Source: Melioribacteraceae bacterium (lineage in GTDB: Bacteria; Bacteroidota; Ignavibacteria; Ignavibacteriales; Melioribacteraceae). Taken from it: DNA of 5,800 nt. Numbering within the stretch: position 1 is the first letter of the stretch; every line of letters starts with the position of its first letter. A program made the position numbers and the translations under genes. Below, piece by piece: positions 1 to 5,800 of this stretch. The DNA is taken from positions 1 to 5,800 of the forward strand of contig WGAL01000072.1 in NCBI GenBank assembly GCA_015494845.1, written 5' to 3'. The notes below the pieces were generated by a model. It did not search any database and was not told where the DNA came from. It saw only the letters and a program-made list of their open reading frames with translations.

Positions 1-264
1 GGTTACCGTCTTGTCGCCTTTTTTCAAAATGATTTTATAAAAATAGATGCCGTTTGCAAGTCGGTCGCCGTCTTGGTCGCGTCCGTCCCAATAAATCCGG
101 TTAAAATCATAACTTAAGTCGGAAGGCGAAAGTTCGATTTCTCTTATTAATCTGCCGGCAACAGTAAAAATGCGGATTTTAAGTTCATCGGGAATTTGCG
201 TTAATTTGAACGTGAAATAAGTGTCGTTCTCAAATGGATTCGGATAGTTGTAAACTTCGAGCAA
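1..264 (-). other. FlgD Ig-like / T9SS C-terminal sorting-type domain, incomplete
   Basis: Residues 1675-1762 to the window edge. The landmarks are YNYPNPF (1679-1685), LKIRIFTVAGRLIREI (1702 on) and YWDGRDQDGDRLANGIYFYKI (1732-1752), the hallmark of FlgD-like and T9SS type A sorting domains at the extreme C-terminus of surface proteins. PorU keeps such a domain uncleaved, so its presence agrees with the PorU assignment, but it would also mark an ordinary T9SS cargo protein. The final strand and stop codon should lie just outside the window. Confidence 0.85.
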
Positions 265-3200
265 TTGCGCGGAAGTTGAAACTTTAAAATGTTTTTCAAT
301 TCCGTTTTCAAAAGCCGGATTTCCGTTGGCGTCGTAGCCGTTCACATAAAGCGTATATTCGCCTGTTTGTAAATCAGGCGTGTAAGTTACAACGTATTTC
401 GGATTCTCGTCGGAAATCACGTCTTCCCTATCCGGATTATTGTAATAAATTTGCTCGCCGTTCAATTTAATCACAATGCTTGACGTGTCGGTAATTGCAA
501 GCGGGAAATCGTCCGAAAGTTCAATCTTAATTGTCGGTTTGTTCGAAATATATTCCCAATCAAGAATATCTTTGCCGTCGATAGTTACGTCGAGCGCCGG
601 CGATGAAGTATCGGCAACAACGTAAAACGGCGTTAAGTAATAATTGTTGTCTTCAAAAAATTCTGGCACCTTATTTTCGGTATCAATCGAGATTTTGAAC
701 TCGCCTTCCCCTTTGTAATTCGACGTATTGTAAGATACAGCAAAATCTTTTTTGTTTTTCGGCGAGAGCGTATCTACAATTTTCTCAAAAAGTTTTTGCG
801 TGGAATTATCCGGTTCAACCAAATCAACGCGCACCTTAAAACTATCGGCGCGAACTTCGCCGACATTATAAACGGAAAAATTCAAATTAAATGTTTCGCC
901 TTGGTCGAGCGTGTCTCTGTCAAGAGCAACAACTTGATAATTCGTTCCGAGTTCCGCGTAACTGTCGTAATCCACGCCAATCGATTTAAGAACCGGCGAA
1001 ATTTTCTCCGGCGACGCGGAAAAATCCGCTTGAACTTTAATGTAAGTGTAACCGGAATCATTTAAGAATGACAAATTGGCAACGCCGTTATTCAAACTCA
1101 AATAATCAAGCGTATCGAAATCATTTTCCGCACGCTCGCCTAAAATCCGGTACGAAATCGATGCGCCGTCCGGAATGGAATCGGAAACACCAATTTCTTT
1201 CCAGTTTGTAGAAGGACCGATTTGAGTGGTGGTGAGAGAGCCAGTTGAATTTTTTAATATATAAGTTGTGTCAATATAAACTTGTCCGTCATAGGGACCT
1301 TTTACTTCTTCAAGCACAGAACCAGTTGGCGCCCCCTTCCACCCTATCAACGCCCAAGAACCTTGGAATTGAAGCGAATCTATTTTACTGCTACCAAGAG
1401 TTTTTATTGCATTGCGTAATTCATCAGTCATATTATTACGCGCGTCGTTCATTACTCCCATAGCAACAATTTTTCCCGTGGAAACATTGTTAATAAAATC
1501 CGCCAACGCCTGTACATTATCAGGGCGTTGAAATAAAAGGATGCTAAAAGCCGTGTCAACCTCAAGAGTTAATGAATCAAAAACGGCAACGCCCATTCCT
1601 GCCATAAAAGTATTTGTCAAAAGATTTTCGCCGTTTTTTGCAATTACGCAGGTAGCTCCGCAATAAGCGCCTGCCGAGAGCACTGAAATATTTATGCTAT
1701 CATCTATAAGAGATGCTCCGTTATTTTCTATACTTAAATGTTCATTTACTTGTTTGGCAAATGAAATTGAATCCGAAAGCAAATATTTGTAATCGTTTTT
1801 AGTGTTAAATGAATGGGGCGCACTAAATTCGGAGTTATCGGAATCTATTTTAAATTTGAACCAATATCGTTTATCAGACAAAAGATTCGTAAAATTAATT
1901 TCAGTATAAAATGTGTCCATTGGTTGAGTTAAAATCATTGGCGATGAAAATTCGCTATTATCCGATAAATATACTTTGATATTATTTGTTGATGGCTTTT
2001 CAGTAACAGGGTTTGTAATAATTAACGATTTTATATTCCCGTTCTCGATTTCATAATTAACCATATCTCTTATTGATGTCGAATAAACATTAATCTCAAA
2101 ATTAAATTGATTGTCGTCTTCATAAATTTCATCAATTTCGTTTTCGCTATCCAAAGTAACTTTCAAAATATGCGGGCCGCTGAGTCCTTTTGTATGTAAA
2201 AAATAAATCAATGTATCCGCATAATCCGGCAATATTTTTTGATAATTTTTTACGAAAATATTCTCGTCCAAATACTCTTCCTCGATTTTAATATTAAAAG
2301 AATTGTTATTTGCAAGTCCTAAATTTTTATAAACAATTTGTATTGCAACCGAATCGCTTTGGTCATCTATTGATGAAACATCCGTTATTAGCGACGAATT
2401 ATTTACGAACAGATTTGCGTTATATGGAAGTTTTACCTGATAAAGAAGTTCGCCGAGAAATACATTGCAATAAGCGAAAACACGATATACATTCGAAGTA
2501 CCGTAAAGGTTAAACATATCAATTTTAGCCGCAACGTGCGCCGCCCCAATTGTATATAAAGAATCAAAAATCATTTTTTCATAAAATACTTTTGATACTT
2601 TAGTTGAGGTGCTGAAAAAACCTAATGAAGAATTACCCAAATAACCAATTGCCTCTCCGTCGTTATCCAAAATAAATCTTTCACCGAAACAAATAATATC
2701 CGGTTCGGCAAACTTATTAGTAGAACAACCAAAATCCGTAATTAATGGGAACCTTCCTTCGCTGTTTTGCAATTGAATGACTGAATTTATTCCATTATCC
2801 CAAGTTGCCGTTCCACTGTGTCCCAAATATGAAATAAATACGCCTCCTTTAGCAATCGCAGAGTTAATTTCATCTTGAGTATATGGCCCAAAATCAGTCG
2901 GCGGGTTGACCGTTTTATAAAAATGAGTATATTTTCCGGCTAATGGTCGCGGTTTTACATATTGATTAATTATTTCCTCGCTTGTAGTTCTAAAAGTTTC
3001 AAGTTCGCCGGAAATATTGGGGTCGCCTCCGGAGAAAAATAATGAGCGTTTATTCCAATCGCCAAATACTTCTGAATTTTCACTCTGTATCCGAGAAAGA
3101 TAATTGTCTAATTCATTGGAACTCAAAATAGGTATCCGTCCTAGCATTAATTGCGGAATAGGCGGGGCGCCTTCTTCCCACGCTACATACCAATTATCGC

Positions 3201-5286
3201 CGACTGGATAACCTCTCGAAGGCACGTAATTAACGCTGCTTTTAACGCCTTCATTTCTATATTTTATATATTTATAATCATAAGAAGCGTCTCCAATTAA
3301 CGTAACAAACTGCGGCTTTGGTTCAGTCCAATTTGTATATGCCTTATATAAAAACAATCTAATACCTTCTGGATAAGGATAGCCAAAAGAAAATTCGTCA
3401 AAAATATCGGAAACATCTGCGCGATAAGTGTTTAGATTGTATTCGGAAGAAATATAATTCAAATAATTATCAACAGCGTCGGCAAAAATTTTGTTCGTTA
3501 TTGCAATATACTCCGCTTGAATTTGAGGAGAGCGCAAATTAATAAAACGCTTAGAATAAAAATTTTGGGGAGAAAGAACATTTGTTTCTACGAAAATAAA
3601 ATATTTATCATTCACGCTAACTGTATCCGAAAAATATAACTTACCATTGTTTACCAAATAATTCGATATTTTTTTAAGTTTTGGATAAATTTTGTAGATC
3701 ACATATTCGGACGAGTTTGCATTTCCAATTGAGAAAACTTTTTCGCCCGCAATTATATCACTCGGGACAATAATTGTTAAAGAATCGTTAATCAAATTCA
3801 TTTGTCTGGGGTAATCAATTTCATACCAATCATAAGCTGAATAATTGGCATCTTCCGAAAAACAAGACGCTCTCAAAATATTATTCGATTCAGATAATAT
3901 TGATGAATTAAATTCACCGGTTAACAAAACCTGATTAAATTTACTAACCCTCTGAGAATCCAACTGTACGTCATTAACAAATAACTTAAAACGCATAAAA
4001 TTCCTTAACCCAGCAACAGACGCTTTAAAATAAGCGCGTGCGGATTTATCTGGAATTACATCCACAGCGGAAAACGAAAAATTTTTATTCGGCGACCAAT
4101 AACCTATCCAACCCCAATACCAAGTTTTATTTTTATTCCAGTCCGGCAATTGATTAACTGTTTCGTCGCCGTTCATGTTTTGTATCCAACTATTCGTTTC
4201 AAAATGCAATATTTCGGTATAATAGTTAAGGGTATCTTGTAAATTATTGTTAAAACTTTCTTGTACAAACAGACTTTCCGATTCTCCGTTACTCCATGTT
4301 AAGAAATAATATGTTGTGTCTGTATAACGATTCTCATATTCATTGTATTCTTCATTATCAGCGTTAATGGTTTTGTAATCGCCTTTCGGCGGATTTTTAT
4401 GTCCCCAAAATTCTATATAATCGGTTTCGTCAAAACTTCCGTCGTCGCCGTCAAATACGATTATTGGAACTAAATTTCCGCTTTCATAAAGTTGCAATTG
4501 CGACGGAATAATCGAGGAAATATCATAACCCAAACTTGAAATCTGACTTCCGTAAAATCTATATATTCCATTACGCGCAATTGCTATTTTAATATAATCT
4601 GCATCGTAGTTAATCCAGTTTCCTGTTGAATCCGCCAAAAGATTTTTTGGCATTTGCGAACGAAACTGTTCGGCAATTTCCGCGTTAGAAAAAAACATTT
4701 TAGCTAATTTGTCGTAATCGTTTTTAACGATAATCGGCGTGTTTTCTTTAAGAGTTATGTTTCGGAACTGGAACTTTAATTTAATTTTTTTAATAACTTT
4801 TATTTGATTTGCCGAAGGAAAATATTTATGAGAATTTACTTTAACTGAAACGCAATAAAAATCCCTAAACCAAAATTTGTTCAAAATTTCAATATCACTC
4901 GTATTATGTACTTTTTCATCTTGCAACGAAATGGGGACCTCTACCAAAGTGGAATCATTTAATTTTTTTATTCCAGGATTAATAGCGGGGACTACGTTCC
5001 TTAAATTTTCTTCCTCTTTTGTAACTACTTTTATTTTGGGTTCGCTATCTTTTGGAATTGCAAATGTAAAAACCAAGTAAGGTAGTTTATATTCTCCTGC
5101 TTTTGAATAGTCGGTAAATTCGTAATAATCAATAATACTGAATTTCCCTTTTCGCTCAATTTTATGAACAGGTTCCGGAATTGTAATCTCAGCTTCAAAT
5201 GCGCCGGGTGAAATAACTTGGACAGAAGTTTGTGAAAAAATTAAAGACGTAAAAACAAAAAGAACAGTTAATATTATTTTTCTCAT
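1..5286 (-). CDS. porU: PorU/PorU2-type gingipain-family (C25) cysteine protease, T9SS sortase-like, 3' end outside window
   Basis: Predicted cell-surface cysteine protease of the type IX secretion system. Known PorU cleaves the C-terminal signal from secreted cargo and attaches the cargo to surface lipopolysaccharide. Seen here: 1762 codons without a stop, starting at an ATG (5284-5286) that is the only start codon in frame after an upstream TAA at 5320-5322. Approximate domains by residue: signal peptide 1-18; PorU-like N-terminal region 19-580 (KIAIARNGIYRFY from 233, DYIEFWG 289-295); C25 catalytic domain 585-905 with His823 and Cys854; CARDB-like 960-1068; fibronectin-III-like 1070-1162; ILEI/PANDER-like 1200-1328; beta-sandwich 1329-1446; second CARDB-like 1447-1557; Ig-like 1560-1672; FlgD-like sorting domain 1675 onward. 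The stop probably lies a few tens of bases beyond the left edge. It starts 19 bases after the glycosyltransferase gene, so probably one operon. It is far longer than Porphyromonas PorU, so the long PorU2 type or another C25 surface protease is possible; the symbol is provisional. The last 400 residues are richer in GC than the rest. Confidence 0.85.
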   Translation of the reverse strand, partial: MRKIILTVLFVFTSLIFSQTSVQVISPGAFEAEITIPEPVHKIERKGKFSIIDYYEFTDYSKAGEYKLPYLVFTFAIPKDSEPKIKVVTKEEENLRNVVPAINPGIKKLNDSTLVEVPISLQDEKVHNTSDIEILNKFWFRDFYCVSVKVNSHKYFPSANQIKVIKKIKLKFQFRNITLKENTPIIVKNDYDKLAKMFFSNAEIAEQFRSQMPKNLLADSTGNWINYDADYIKIAIARNGIYRFYGSQISSLGYDISSIIPSQLQLYESGNLVPIIVFDGDDGSFDETDYIEFWGHKNPPKGDYKTINADNEEYNEYENRYTDTTYYFLTWSNGESESLFVQESFNNNLQDTLNYYTEILHFETNSWIQNMNGDETVNQLPDWNKNKTWYWGWIGYWSPNKNFSFSAVDVIPDKSARAYFKASVAGLRNFMRFKLFVNDVQLDSQRVSKFNQVLLTGEFNSSILSESNNILRASCFSEDANYSAYDWYEIDYPRQMNLINDSLTIIVPSDIIAGEKVFSIGNANSSEYVIYKIYPKLKKISNYLVNNGKLYFSDTVSVNDKYFIFVETNVLSPQNFYSKRFINLRSPQIQAEYIAITNKIFADAVDNYLNYISSEYNLNTYRADVSDIFDEFSFGYPYPEGIRLFLYKAYTNWTEPKPQFVTLIGDASYDYKYIKYRNEGVKSSVNYVPSRGYPVGDNWYVAWEEGAPPIPQLMLGRIPILSSNELDNYLSRIQSENSEVFGDWNKRSLFFSGGDPNISGELETFRTTSEEIINQYVKPRPLAGKYTHFYKTVNPPTDFGPYTQDEINSAIAKGGVFISYLGHSGTATWDNGINSVIQLQNSEGRFPLITDFGCSTNKFAEPDIICFGERFILDNDGEAIGYLGNSSLGFFSTSTKVSKVFYEKMIFDSLYTIGAAHVAAKIDMFNLYGTSNVYRVFAYCNVFLGELLYQVKLPYNANLFVNNSSLITDVSSIDDQSDSVAIQIVYKNLGLANNNSFNIKIEEEYLDENIFVKNYQKILPDYADTLIYFLHTKGLSGPHILKVTLDSENEIDEIYEDDNQFNFEINVYSTSIRDMVNYEIENGNIKSLIITNPVTEKPSTNNIKVYLSDNSEFSSPMILTQPMDTFYTEINFTNLLSDKRYWFKFKIDSDNSEFSAPHSFNTKNDYKYLLSDSISFAKQVNEHLSIENNGASLIDDSINISVLSAGAYCGATCVIAKNGENLLTNTFMAGMGVAVFDSLTLEVDTAFSILLFQRPDNVQALADFINNVSTGKIVAMGVMNDARNNMTDELRNAIKTLGSSKIDSLQFQGSWALIGWKGAPTGSVLEEVKGPYDGQVYIDTTYILKNSTGSLTTTQIGPSTNWKEIGVSDSIPDGASISYRILGERAENDFDTLDYLSLNNGVANLSFLNDSGYTYIKVQADFSASPEKISPVLKSIGVDYDSYAELGTNYQVVALDRDTLDQGETFNLNFSVYNVGEVRADSFKVRVDLVEPDNSTQKLFEKIVDTLSPKNKKDFAVSYNTSNYKGEGEFKISIDTENKVPEFFEDNNYYLTPFYVVADTSSPALDVTIDGKDILDWEYISNKPTIKIELSDDFPLAITDTSSIVIKLNGEQIYYNNPDREDVISDENPKYVVTYTPDLQTGEYTLYVNGYDANGNPAFENGIEKHFKVSTSAQLLEVYNYPNPFENDTYFTFKLTQIPDELKIRIFTVAGRLIREIELSPSDLSYDFNRIYWDGRDQDGDRLANGIYFYKIILKKGDKTVT
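616..948 (-). other. CARDB-like beta-sandwich domain, second copy
   Basis: Residues about 1447-1557. It contains LDQGETFNLNFSVYNVGEV, the typical CARDB opening with 'N.G' turn, then DSFKVRVDLVEP, and ends with FKISIDTENKVPEFFEDNNYY, the same acidic 'D.EN...E..EDNN' ending found in the first copy at 960-1068. Preceded by an unnamed beta-sandwich (1329-1446, with SGYTYIKVQADF) and followed by an Ig-like stretch (1560-1672, with YTPDLQTGEYTLYVNGYD). These regions are probably a rigid stalk. Confidence 0.65.
1303..1689 (-). other. ILEI/PANDER (FAM3)-like domain in the C25 protein
   Basis: Residues about 1200-1328. The order of elements matches the ILEI/PANDER fold known from vertebrate FAM3 cytokine-like proteins and the N-terminal domain of POMGNT1, where it can bind sugars: an opening strand with ISVLSAGAYCGATC, a FDSLTLEVDTAF strand, a helix NVQALADFINNV, the strand GKIVAMGVMNDA, a helix TDELRNAIKTLGSS, and the closing GSWALIGWKGAPTG with conserved Trp1311. 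The helix-strand-helix plus 'LGS...GSWALIGxKG' signature is what led to the call. In this protein it may bind glycan near the sortase, which is inference. Boundaries are approximate. Confidence 0.65.
1801..2079 (-). other. Fibronectin type III-like domain
   Basis: Residues about 1070-1162. The order of elements fits a fibronectin-III fold: an early strand around SLIITNP, then NIKVYLSDNSEF, a TEINFTNLLSDKRYWFKFKI strand pair of the classic 'L..~..Y.~+v.a' type, and the closing EFSAPHSFNT. Likely a structural spacer between the catalytic half and the ILEI-like domain. Assigned from pattern only; another Ig-type fold is possible. Confidence 0.5.
2083..2409 (-). other. CARDB-like beta-sandwich domain, first copy
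   Basis: Residues about 960-1068, directly after the catalytic domain. The pattern is of a CARDB-type cell-adhesion/Ig-like module: an IVYKNLGLANNNSF strand-turn, a central GPHILKVTLDSENEIDE stretch and an acidic YEDDNQFNF end. These modules usually serve as spacers or binding platforms on surface proteins. It matches the layout of the second copy at residues 1447-1557, although sequence identity is low. Confidence 0.6.
2572..3534 (-). other. Peptidase C25 (gingipain-fold) catalytic domain
   Basis: Residues about 585-905. Landmarks in order: AEYIAITNKIF (591 on), DVSDIFDEFSFG (624 on) before the helix leading to LIGDASYDYK (663-672), VPSRGYPVGDNWY (688-700), LGRIPI (715-720), YLGHSG with the predicted catalytic His823, WDNG (829-832), DFGCSTNKFAEP with the predicted nucleophile Cys854, and GEAIGYLGNSSLGFF (877-891). 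The His-to-Cys spacing is 31 residues; in PorU (His657/Cys690) and RgpB (His211/Cys244) it is 33. All elements needed for an active enzyme seem present, so I read it as catalytically competent. Substrate preference (cargo C-terminal signal or general protein) cannot be settled from sequence alone. Confidence 0.85.
5233..5286 (-). other. Sec signal peptide of the C25 protein
   Basis: Residues 1-18 show a short basic start (MRK), a hydrophobic core (IILTVLFVFTSLIF) and a Ser at -1 followed by Gln at +1, a common Sec/signal peptidase I pattern in Bacteroidota. This sends the protein to the periplasm, from where a T9SS-type sortase would reach the outer surface. There is no lipobox cysteine, so it is not a lipoprotein. 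The exact cleavage site is an estimate. Confidence 0.8.
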
Positions 5287-5298
5287 AGCGCCTGATTG

Positions 5299-5304
5299 TC
5301 CTTT
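5299..5304 (-). promoter_or_regulatory. Weak Shine-Dalgarno-like AAAGGA before the C25 gene
   Basis: AAAGGA lies 12 bases upstream of the ATG at 5284-5286, inside the 19-base gap after the glycosyltransferase stop codon. The spacing is longer than the usual 5-9 bases, and Bacteroidota-type genomes often initiate without a strong Shine-Dalgarno, so it may or may not be used. With no terminator-like hairpin in the gap, translation of the second gene probably relies on readthrough transcription from upstream. Confidence 0.3.
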
Positions 5305-5305
5305 T

Positions 5306-5800
5306 CTATTTTTGAAGTTTTAATATAATAATTCTTACGATAAAAAGTGGAATTCCTATTAAATAACGTTTCCAAAATTTTTTGGGATTATGAATAAGTC
5401 TGATTAACCATTCGAGCCCTATTTTGCGGATAAACCCTGCTCCGCGTTTTTTTGTCCCTGCAAATACTTTTATCCCTTCTCCGACGCAAATAATTATATT
5501 CGCATTTAATTTCAAATAATTTTCCGTCACCCAAATTTCTTGCTTTGGGGAGCTCAATCCCACAAACAAGATATCCGGCTCGGTTGAATTTATTTCCGAT
5601 ATTGTTTTATTCGTATCGTAATAAAAACCGTCTTGAACACCGACTATATACTTTGAAATCTTTCTCTTCCGTAATTCTCGTAAAGTTTGTTTTGTATCGC
5701 CGAAAAAAAATATTTTCAAATTTCTTCTTACTATTTCTTTTTCTAACAAAGGATAAAAATCGGAACCAGTAATTTTTTCTTTTGCCCCTTTCGCTCTATA
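5306..5800 (-). CDS. WecG/TagA/CpsF-family (GT26) glycosyltransferase, 5' end outside window
   Basis: Members transfer an N-acetylhexosamine-type sugar (ManNAc, ManNAcA or similar) from a UDP donor to an undecaprenyl-linked acceptor at the inner face of the membrane, in wall teichoic acid, enterobacterial common antigen or capsule/exopolysaccharide synthesis. Seen here: 164 residues ending in TAG (5306-5308), with the frame open to the right edge. Family landmarks in order (residue 1 at the edge) are EKITGSDFYPLLE (8-20), a KIFFFGDT strand, DILFVGLSSPKQE, then VFAGTKKRG and GLEWLIRL followed by NPKKFWKRY and a hydrophobic, basic tail that in TagA-like enzymes helps membrane association. The family is usually about 240-250 residues, so roughly 80 N-terminal residues are missing, including the region with the acceptor-side catalytic residues. 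A TTG at 5747-5749 could be mistaken for the start, but the conserved TGSD motif lies upstream of it. Where most members have GVGxxFD, this one reads CVGEGIKVF, with Lys at the usual Asp position. The exact sugar cannot be told. Confidence 0.88.
   Translation of the reverse strand, partial: YRAKGAKEKITGSDFYPLLEKEIVRRNLKIFFFGDTKQTLRELRKRKISKYIVGVQDGFYYDTNKTISEINSTEPDILFVGLSSPKQEIWVTENYLKLNANIIICVGEGIKVFAGTKKRGAGFIRKIGLEWLIRLIHNPKKFWKRYLIGIPLFIVRIIILKLQK

Noticed and set aside
796..1463. Two plus-strand open frames (796-1065 and 1245-1463) opposite the C25 gene
   Set aside because: Low-complexity translations without recognisable motifs, lying wholly antisense to a long frame with clear domain content.
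2310..2513. Plus-strand open frame of 67 codons
   Set aside because: Antisense to the first CARDB-like region; no motif or start signal supports it.
4877..5080. Plus-strand open frame of 67 codons with a hydrophobic start
   Set aside because: Antisense to the N-terminal region of the C25 protein; the hydrophobic look comes from complementary AT-rich codons.
5309..5345. AT-rich stretch as a possible promoter for the C25 gene
   Set aside because: It lies in the end of the upstream coding region and shows no clear Bacteroidota-type -7/-33 pair; AT-richness is general here.
5703..5710. Run of eight A (T on the coding strand) as a possible frameshift site
   Set aside because: The frame is intact on both sides and the run encodes the expected FFF strand of the glycosyltransferase.
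5747..5749. TTG as start codon of the glycosyltransferase
   Set aside because: The frame stays open to the window edge and encodes the conserved EKITGSDF motif upstream, so the true start lies outside.
5545..5772. Plus-strand open frame of 75 codons
   Set aside because: Antisense to the conserved core of the glycosyltransferase.

Overview
The window is almost entirely coding and everything real is on the minus strand: two genes in tandem, both cut by the window edges. Reading in the direction of transcription (right to left), the first is the C-terminal two thirds of a WecG/TagA/CpsF-family (GT26) glycosyltransferase (5306-5800, 5' end missing). After a 19-base gap comes a very large secreted protein (1-5286, 1762 codons read with no stop; its 3' end lies beyond the left edge). 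I checked that reading frame triplet by triplet and found no in-frame stop or frameshift.

The large protein is a gingipain-fold (peptidase C25) protein of the PorU type, the sortase of the type IX secretion system (T9SS). In order it has a signal peptide; an N-terminal PorU-like beta region; the C25 catalytic domain with a His823/Cys854 dyad; a CARDB-like beta-sandwich; a fibronectin-III-like domain; a domain resembling the ILEI/PANDER (FAM3) fold; another beta-sandwich; a second CARDB-like domain; an Ig-like domain; and a FlgD-like/T9SS C-terminal sorting-type domain running off the left edge. It is much longer than the classical PorU of Porphyromonas (about 1160 residues), so it fits better with the long branch sometimes labelled PorU2.

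Organism: T9SS components plus FlgD-like C-terminal domains, an AT-rich genome and weak Shine-Dalgarno signals point to the Bacteroidota/Ignavibacteriota/Chlorobiota group (FCB superphylum). Ignavibacteria-like or an uncultured relative is my best guess, not a proof. No RNA gene, mobile element, CRISPR array or terminator is visible.

How the genes may work together: PorU in Porphyromonas removes the C-terminal signal of T9SS cargo and joins the cargo to an anionic lipopolysaccharide. A GT26 enzyme adds a sugar to a lipid-linked glycan precursor. Their tandem, same-strand, closely spaced placement would fit co-expression of glycan synthesis and the sortase that uses a surface glycan, but this link is inference. 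The most notable points are the ILEI-like domain inside a sortase-type protein and a clear rise in GC content over the last 1.2 kb of the gene.
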